NCBI GenBank assembly: GCA_002360495.1
Contig: DEQO01000045.1
Span: forward strand, 1-36,104
Length of the DNA: 36,104 bases
Reading direction: 5' to 3'
DNA from: Flavobacteriales bacterium UBA3364
GTDB taxonomy: Bacteria; Bacteroidota; Bacteroidia; Flavobacteriales_F; PHOS-HE28
Of the stretch, positions 31,707 through 36,104 are shown one piece after another. Position 1 is the stretch's first letter, and each line of letters opens with the position of its first letter. Below the pieces are notes generated by a model. The model saw only the letters and a list, made by a program, of their open reading frames with translations, was not told the DNA's origin and did no database searches. Made by a program: the position numbers and the translations under genes.

Positions 31707-32405
31707 TCAGGATTGTTCTGTCAGAACCTTGAGCAAGTAGCTCTTGCCGTCATCGTCGACCTTTTCCTTAAGCGAGGTGACCCAAGACCGGGCTGCGTTA
31801 GGGTCTATCTGTGAGAGAATGCCCTTGGCAGCGTCTACCGTGTGTTCGAAGAACGGCACGCCCCGGATCCAGAGGAACGTGCTATCCGTGATCACGAGCT
31901 CTCTATAGATGTTGCCGAGATACTTCAGTTGTTCGAATGCCCTTTCGAACTGCCCAACATCTTTCAGGCATTGCATGTAGTAGAAGGTCATGTTCGGAAT
32001 GGACAGATCTTCCTGCTTCCCGTGGTATTTGTAGTAGCTCACTGCGTTATCGAAGCTTGTCCTGCCTTTTTCGACATCGCCGCCCAGGGTCGACGCTGTT
32101 GTAAGGTTGAACCAATCGCTTGGTAGGTTTGAGCCATCCGCAAGCTTCTCGAAGAGGGCAGACGATTCAGCGTATCGACCTTCTCGGAAAAAGGAGAGAG
32201 CAACGAGCTTTCGCGCTTCTCGCGCGAGCTTCGGTCTTGTATCCTGAGTGTATGCTTCTGCTAGTTCACGAGCGGCGTTGAAATCTCCAACCTTGAATTT
32301 CTCCTGAGCAGGTTCAAGAAGCGGCAGTGAATCAGTATAATGTTCTCGTGCAGGCTTCGGCTCAGACTGTTCACGCTTGCGCTTCTTGAATAGCCAGTCG
32401 AACAT
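31707..32405 (-). CDS. TPR-like soluble protein, 232 aa
   Basis: The ATG at 32405 is 6 nt from the end of the thiolase gene. A basic N-terminus (MFDWLFKKRKREQSEPKP) is followed by tandem helical repeats like tetratricopeptides (EKFKVGDFNAARELAEAYTQ, REGRYAESSALFEKLADGS, CLKDVGQFERAFEQLKYLGN). It has no signal peptide and is predicted to be a cytoplasmic scaffold. Base composition is lower in GC than fadA. I do not recognise a specific family. Its place directly behind fadA may reflect co-transcription, although it looks acquired. Confidence 0.7.
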   Translation of the reverse strand: MFDWLFKKRKREQSEPKPAREHYTDSLPLLEPAQEKFKVGDFNAARELAEAYTQDTRPKLAREARKLVALSFFREGRYAESSALFEKLADGSNLPSDWFNLTTASTLGGDVEKGRTSFDNAVSYYKYHGKQEDLSIPNMTFYYMQCLKDVGQFERAFEQLKYLGNIYRELVITDSTFLWIRGVPFFEHTVDAAKGILSQIDPNAARSWVTSLKEKVDDDGKSYLLKVLTEQS

Positions 32406-32411
32406 GGCTTC

Positions 32412-32441
32412 CTAGTTCAACAACTCAAACACACTCGCCGC
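32412..32441 (-). repeat. fadA 3'-tail repeat T0 (parent copy)
   Basis: The 3' end of the thiolase gene encoding AASVFELLN and stop. It is the in-frame parent of T1 and T2; in all three copies the start codon of the next minus-strand gene follows within about 10 nt. Confidence 0.7.
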
Positions 32442-33587
32442 TCCCTGCCCCGTTCCCACGCACATCGTCACCACCCCATACTTTTGCTTCCTCCGCCGCA
32501 TCTCATTGAACAACTGCACGCTCAGCTTCGCGCCCGTGCACCCCAGCGGATGCCCGAGTGCGATCGCGCCGCCGTTCACGTTCACCAATTCCGGGTCGAT
32601 GCCCAGCTCGCGCACCACTGCCAACGATTGGCTCGCGAAGGCCTCGTTCAGCTCGAACAGCCCGATGTCGCCCAGCTTCAGCCCTGCCTTCTCCAGCGCC
32701 TTCGGCACCGCCGCCACCGGACCGATGCCCATGATGCGCGGCTCCACGCCGGCCACGTGGTAGGAGAGGAGGCGCGCGATCGGTTTCACGTTCAGTTGCT
32801 TCAGCATGCGCTCGCTCACCACCAGCACGAAGGCCGCGCCATCGCTGGTCTGGCTGGCGTTGCCGGCCGTCACGCTGCCCTTCGCGTCGAACACGGGCTT
32901 CAGCTTCGCCAGCGCCTCCAGGGTGCTCGCGCGCGGACCTTCATCGGTGTCCACCACGTACTTCTCCACCTGGCGCTTCTCCTTCGCATCCAGGTACACG
33001 CGCTCCACGGTGTAGGGCACGATCTCGTCCTTGAACTTGCCGGAGCTGATCGCGGCCAGCGCCTTTTCGTTGCTCTTCAGCGCGAAGGCGTCCTGGTCGG
33101 CGCGGCTCACGTTGAAGTCGCGCGCCACGGCCTCGGCGGTGAGACCCATGCCCCAGTAGTACGTGGGCTGCGCCTTGCCCACCTTGGCGTTCGGCACAAT
33201 GCGCCAGCCGCCGAAGGGGATCGGGCTCATGCACTCCACGCCGCCCGCCACGATCACATCGGCCTGCCCGCTGTGGATCTTGGCCGCGGCGATGGCGATG
33301 GTCTCGCTGCCGCTGCTGCAGTAGCGGTTCACCGTCATGCCCGGCACCTTGTCGGTGTTCAGGCCCATCAGGCTGATCATGCGGCCGATGTTCAGGCCCT
33401 GCTCGGCCTCGGGCGTGGCGTTGCCCACGATCACATCGTCGATGCGGTCGCGCTCCAGCCCGGGCACCGAGCCCACCAGGTGGTTCACCACGTGCGCGGC
33501 CAGGTCATCGGGGCGCGTGAAACGGAATTTGCCGCGGGGCGCCTTGCCCACTGCGGAACGGAAACCGGCGATGATGTATGCGTTCAT
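32412..33587 (-). CDS. fadA: Acetyl-CoA C-acyltransferase (thiolase), 391 aa
   Basis: Last step of beta-oxidation: thiolytic cleavage of 3-ketoacyl-CoA to acetyl-CoA. The nucleophile is C90 (TVNRYCSSGSETIAIAAAKI), H346 lies in GGAIALGHPLGCTGAK and the second catalytic Cys is C376 (TMCVGTGQG). The length is typical. It is followed after 6 nt by the TPR-like gene. Its last ~30 bp recur at 31479 and 31057, marking a likely recombination site. In related genomes it commonly sits directly between fadN/fadB and fadE genes. Confidence 0.96.
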   Translation of the reverse strand: MNAYIIAGFRSAVGKAPRGKFRFTRPDDLAAHVVNHLVGSVPGLERDRIDDVIVGNATPEAEQGLNIGRMISLMGLNTDKVPGMTVNRYCSSGSETIAIAAAKIHSGQADVIVAGGVECMSPIPFGGWRIVPNAKVGKAQPTYYWGMGLTAEAVARDFNVSRADQDAFALKSNEKALAAISSGKFKDEIVPYTVERVYLDAKEKRQVEKYVVDTDEGPRASTLEALAKLKPVFDAKGSVTAGNASQTSDGAAFVLVVSERMLKQLNVKPIARLLSYHVAGVEPRIMGIGPVAAVPKALEKAGLKLGDIGLFELNEAFASQSLAVVRELGIDPELVNVNGGAIALGHPLGCTGAKLSVQLFNEMRRRKQKYGVVTMCVGTGQGAASVFELLN

Positions 33588-33655
33588 GGGAATGCGGTCT
33601 TAGGTCGTTGTCGGTTGTCCTATGCCGGACTGACTGTTGCTTGTTGTGTACGTTG

Positions 33656-33674
33656 CACTGAGCTTGTCGAAGTG
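33656..33674. repeat. REP-like imperfect palindrome
   Basis: cactgagcttgtcgaagtg is the core of a very widespread bacterial intergenic repeat. It directly precedes repeat element B. Single copy in this window. Confidence 0.5.
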
Positions 33675-33676
33675 TT

Positions 33677-33774
33677 GGGCGTGCCCCTCGGCCAAATGCG
33701 CCTCAGGTCGCGCTCTCCGCTGTACTCCTCGGGCTGATTACAGCCCTGCGGGGTGCCGCTTCGATCGCTCACGC
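33677..33774 (+). repeat. Interspersed GC-rich repeat, copy B
   Basis: Starts gggcgtgcccctcggccaaa, has ctcaggtcgcgctctccgct, a short variable middle and ends gggtgccgct...gctcacgc. With copy C in opposite orientation it brackets the two accessory genes, the gggcgtgcccc ends facing outward. Confidence 0.75.
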
Positions 33775-33801
33775 GGAATGCACGTTGTTCCATTGACTTT
33801 G

Positions 33802-34773
33802 TCATTGATAGGCTTGTTCAGGAAACCATGCTATGTGCTCTTTGTTAAGTAGTTCCGTTATGGGTAGATTGTCCAAGAGGCTGTATTTGACTATTAATGG
33901 GTAGAATTTTTCCTTCGCAAATCGGCTCCGGCCATTATAGAAGAAAAGCGTGTGCTCGTAGCTAGAGAGCTGAGAGCGAACTAGGTTGGTGTAGTACTTC
34001 TGGTTAGCAGTCTCCGAGGTGTCGACAAACTTGATGATGTTGTAGAGTGTTCGGAAGTAGTGACCCAAATCGGACTGATATCGCTTGAAGAATTCATCAT
34101 AGGCTTGATCAACAATCAAGGTCTCATGTTCTATTGGGACGTTGAACTTGGCGCCTTGTGAATAGGTCTGCCGGATGTTCGTCATGATGTACTTCCCTCG
34201 CACATCGTTGTAGCTTTTCCTGAGTTCGTCATACAGGTATTCAAAGCAGTCCCTTCCATGGTAGTGTTGTGTGCGATCAGGCTGCGGAAAGGCCGGAGGG
34301 TTTTTCGGGTCGATAGGTGGAGACCTGTCGATGGAGTACGTGATGCCTTGAATGACGTTGTTGAGCAGATTGACACTATTGAAGAACGTCGATTCGACTT
34401 GTTGCAGTTTCAGTGTCTTTGACTGTTCCGTGAACACCTCTCTCGTTAGTTCGAGCTCCTCGCGCTGAAGCTGGAATTCTTCAATCTGTTGTTCGAGTGC
34501 GTCAACCTGAGTTTGGAGTACAGCACGATTTGTTTGGATATCCTGTCGTTGTTCAGTCAGGGCCACATAGAAGAGAATGACCCCCGCAAGTGCCCAGATT
34601 GATCCAATCAATCCGCCGACATAGTCTCCAAACTGACCAAACTTGGCAGCATCGATTTCAGCCGAAGTGCTGACCCCGCTTTCCTTCCATACAAAGAAGA
34701 CAAGGCCCAAAATGAATAGTCCTGCTCCTATCCAAAGAAGGAGTTTGCTCGTGGTCTCGGTAATCACGTTCAT
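33802..34773 (-). CDS. putAbiC-like phage abortive-infection protein, 323 aa
   Basis: The ATG at 34773 is preferred; an in-frame GTG at 34791 would overlap the upstream stop. Two N-terminal membrane helices (LLLWIGAGLFILGLVFFVW; the second within FGDYVGGLIGSIWALAGVI) are followed by a coiled coil (DALEQQIEEFQLQREELEL). The cytoplasmic domain is the diagnostic part: GHYFRTLYNIIKFVD, YTNLVRSQLSSYEHTLFFYN and KFYPLIVKYSLLDNLP match what I know of the putAbiC family (Pfam PF16872, related to lactococcal AbiC). The predicted role is phage defence by abortive infection; mechanism unknown. Base composition is lower in GC than fadN and fadA. It follows the 228-residue gene by 10 nt. Confidence 0.78.
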   Translation of the reverse strand: MNVITETTSKLLLWIGAGLFILGLVFFVWKESGVSTSAEIDAAKFGQFGDYVGGLIGSIWALAGVILFYVALTEQRQDIQTNRAVLQTQVDALEQQIEEFQLQREELELTREVFTEQSKTLKLQQVESTFFNSVNLLNNVIQGITYSIDRSPPIDPKNPPAFPQPDRTQHYHGRDCFEYLYDELRKSYNDVRGKYIMTNIRQTYSQGAKFNVPIEHETLIVDQAYDEFFKRYQSDLGHYFRTLYNIIKFVDTSETANQKYYTNLVRSQLSSYEHTLFFYNGRSRFAKEKFYPLIVKYSLLDNLPITELLNKEHIAWFPEQAYQ

Positions 34774-34783
34774 AGTTTTCGAC

Positions 34784-35470
34784 TCAACCACCGGTTAGAA
34801 GCTTCTTCGTGAGGTCTGATACAACGCTGACGAAAATTTCCTTTATCACATCAAGTCCGACACGCTGTGCTTTGGCCCAAAGCCTTGATAGACGCCTCAC
34901 TATCGCGCGCTTGTTTTCCTTGGTGAGGTTGGCTTGGATCTCGGCTGCTTCCGCTTCAATCTCCTCGAGCTTCGTTACATCAGTTGGATGTCGACCCTCC
35001 TTCAAAGCAGCAACCTTCCCCCGAACGTTCGTCAGATACTCATCAAGAAACAACTGCTGCTCTAAGTTGAAGCCTGCTCGACTGGCATCTTCATCAACGA
35101 TGTCGAATTGCGAGTAGAACTGGTCCGCATAGGACTGAGTGAGTGGGTCGTCGAGGATCGTCTTCGTCGTGTAGTACGCGCCGACGAGTGAAAGCCAATT
35201 ACTTAGTGTCGTAAGTGTGGCCTCAAGAAGAAGCCATTTTTGATGGTTGTCCGTATTCTCCTTTGTTCTTGGCTTGAACTCGACTAGGAAGTGTAGCCCA
35301 GTGTTCCGGTTTTCTTTCTTGATGATTTTGAAGTAGAAGTCTGAGGTCGTCGATTTGTCCTTCAGTAGAAGTATCGCTCCTTGGTCATTATGTGCGCTGA
35401 CGTACTGCAGATTCTCGTTTGAAGCCGGATTCAAGGCTTCAAGGATGGCCAGTGGGACTTTCTCTTTCAT
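34784..35470 (-). CDS. Unrecognised partner of putAbiC protein, 228 aa
   Basis: The ATG at 35470 gives MKEKVPLAILEAL. A TTG at 35617 would start the frame within repeat C and is rejected. There is no signal peptide. The first ~90 residues look like a beta-rich domain (GAILLLKDKSTTSDFYFKII, TGLHFLVEFKPRTKENTD). A helical middle follows, then a coiled-coil-like region (TKLEEIEAEAAEIQANLTKE). The C-terminus is a positively charged amphipathic or membrane-active helix (RLSRLWAKAQRVGLDVIKEI, FVSVVSDLTKKLL). I recognise no family. It is upstream of and probably co-transcribed with the putAbiC-like gene, inside the same repeat frame, so a joint defence role is inferred. Confidence 0.7.
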   Translation of the reverse strand: MKEKVPLAILEALNPASNENLQYVSAHNDQGAILLLKDKSTTSDFYFKIIKKENRNTGLHFLVEFKPRTKENTDNHQKWLLLEATLTTLSNWLSLVGAYYTTKTILDDPLTQSYADQFYSQFDIVDEDASRAGFNLEQQLFLDEYLTNVRGKVAALKEGRHPTDVTKLEEIEAEAAEIQANLTKENKRAIVRRLSRLWAKAQRVGLDVIKEIFVSVVSDLTKKLLTGG

Positions 35471-35504
35471 TGAAGGAGTGAATTGGGGTGGTACTCCTTT
35501 GCTT

Positions 35505-35611
35505 GCGTGAGCGATTGCAGCGGAAAGCCCACAGCGCGGTTCCCGAGGCCTCGGGACGCGCGAGGACTTGTAGCGGAAAGCGCGACCCGAGGCTCTGCGA
35601 GGGGCACGCCC
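35505..35611 (-). repeat. Interspersed GC-rich repeat, copy C
   Basis: On the minus strand it reads gggcgtgcccctcg, cctcgggtcgcgctttccgct, a variable middle with a self-complementary stretch (cccgaggcctcggg), and gggctttccgct...gctcacgc at the end. It fills the gap between the fadN-like gene and the accessory pair. Inverted relative to B. Confidence 0.75.
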
Positions 35612-35639
35612 AAACAACCACTATGCTTCACGGCTTTCA

Positions 35640-36104
35640 TCAGTTCCGAAGCACTTTGCCCGAGGTGATGATCGACTGCAACCGCTCCAACGTCTTCCGC
35701 TGCATGCACAACTCCACAAAGGCCTTCCGCTCCAAGTCTAGCAGGTATTGCTCACTCACCTCCGTCGCCTCGCTCAGATCCCCACCGCACATCACGTAGC
35801 CCAGCTTCTCGCTGATCAGCGCATCGTGCTGGCTGATGTAATTGCCGCTGAGCATGCTGTTGGCGCCCACGTACACTATGCCGAGGCCTTCCTGGCCCAG
35901 CACCTTGATGTCCTTGCGCGGTGCGGGTTTGGTGTAGCCCTTGTTCCAGAGGTCCAGCGCGCATTGCTTGGCGTGGGCCAGCTGGTGGGCGCGGCTCACG
36001 ATCACCTCGTCGGTGCCCTTGCGCAGGTAGCCGAGCGCGAAGGCCTCGTGCCCGCTGGTGGCCACCTTGGCCTGGCCGATGGTGAGGAAGCGCTCGCGCA
36101 TGGC
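35640..36104 (-). CDS. fadN: 3-hydroxyacyl-CoA dehydrogenase/enoyl-CoA hydratase, C-terminal part (5' end cut by window edge)
   Basis: The minus-strand frame is open to the right edge, so only the last 155 codons are seen; the Met at 36101 is internal. FLTIGQAKVATSGHEAFALG, YLRKGTDEVIVSR and GNYISQHDALISEKLGYVMC match the C-terminus of large FadN/FadB-type 3-hydroxyacyl-CoA dehydrogenases. EQYLLDLERKAFVELCMQR and the ending SGKVLRN are typical. It catalyses the middle beta-oxidation steps, feeding the thiolase. It is the first gene of the split beta-oxidation set. Confidence 0.85.
   Translation of the reverse strand, partial: AMRERFLTIGQAKVATSGHEAFALGYLRKGTDEVIVSRAHQLAHAKQCALDLWNKGYTKPAPRKDIKVLGQEGLGIVYVGANSMLSGNYISQHDALISEKLGYVMCGGDLSEATEVSEQYLLDLERKAFVELCMQRKTLERLQSIITSGKVLRN

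Noticed and set aside
32484..33737. Long plus-strand open frame opposite fadA (417 codons)
   Set aside because: Antisense shadow of the thiolase; composition is dominated by His, Arg, Ala and Leu with no domain features.
33588..33801. Transposase, integrase or tRNA that could explain the insertion at the fadN-fadA junction
   Set aside because: None is encoded in any frame here or elsewhere in the window, and no target-site duplication is visible outside repeats B and C.
35471..35617. Upstream TTG start adding 49 residues to the putAbiC partner
   Set aside because: The added part is a translation of repeat element C, not protein-like; ATG at 35470 is better.
1..36104. CRISPR arrays, rRNA, tRNA genes and riboswitches
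   Set aside because: No regular short-spaced repeats, rRNA-like stretches or tRNA cloverleaf sequences with their typical T-loop were recognised; absence by eye is not proof.

Overview
The window is about 36.1 kb of GC-rich DNA that reads like a chromosome segment of a high-GC member of the Bacteroidota, probably Flavobacteriales. The signs are three proteins ending in type IX secretion (T9SS) sorting domains, a PorV-like barrel protein, a propeller/Y_Y_Y sensor of the Bacteroidota type, a PafA-type alkaline phosphatase, promoter boxes close to the Bacteroidota -33/-7 consensus (TTG / TAnnTTTG), and few Shine-Dalgarno sites. The taxonomic call is inference; no rRNA or tRNA gene was seen.

Layout. 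1-3.0 kb: a propeller sensor fused to a class III adenylate cyclase (minus strand, 3' end cut by the window edge). 3.0-6.1 kb: a small helix-turn-helix protein gene and a large SBBP-propeller T9SS protein gene, bounded by two 98 % identical copies of the small gene's 3' end and terminator. 6.1-9.7 kb: an OmpA-like protein, a MATE exporter and a deiodinase-like thioredoxin-fold protein that lacks the Sec/Cys nucleophile. 9.8-13.2 kb: a minus-strand run encoding a PorV-like barrel, a helix-hairpin-helix/barrel protein and a small unknown protein. 13.3-15.8 kb: housekeeping genes hpt, adk and obg with a decayed secreted-protein fragment between adk and obg. 15.9-18.6 kb: PAP2 phosphatase, FluC fluoride channel and PafA phosphatase, each overlapping the next by ATGA. 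18.6-20.5 kb: a small SpoIIAA-like protein and a second OmpA-like protein. 20.5-25.9 kb: a minus-strand block (Spy-like protein; kelch T9SS protein with an O-methyltransferase; threonine aldolase, lipoprotein and HisKA_2 histidine kinase).

26-36 kb is the most interesting part. Three fatty-acid beta-oxidation genes lie in the order fadN-like (cut by the right edge), fadA-like thiolase and fadE-like acyl-CoA dehydrogenase, all on the minus strand. Such genes are commonly contiguous, but here both junctions carry lower-GC accessory DNA. Between fadN and fadA is a two-gene module: an unrecognised 228-residue protein and a membrane-anchored putAbiC-like (phage abortive infection) protein. It is framed by inverted copies of a GC-rich repeat. 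Between fadA and fadE is a string of minus-strand genes (TPR-like, truncated lipoprotein-hydrolase, small hypothetical, T9SS propeller, intact lipoprotein hydrolase), in which about 30 bp of the fadA 3' end recurs twice. A third copy of the GC-rich repeat lies between this string and fadE. fadE has a good -33/-7 promoter with a 16-bp perfect palindrome across it, a candidate operator.

Several operon-leading genes have the -7 box only 3-5 nt from the start codon, so leaderless transcripts are likely. The best candidates for undescribed biology are the two-gene defence-like module at the fadN/fadA junction and the cassette-like array next to fadA.
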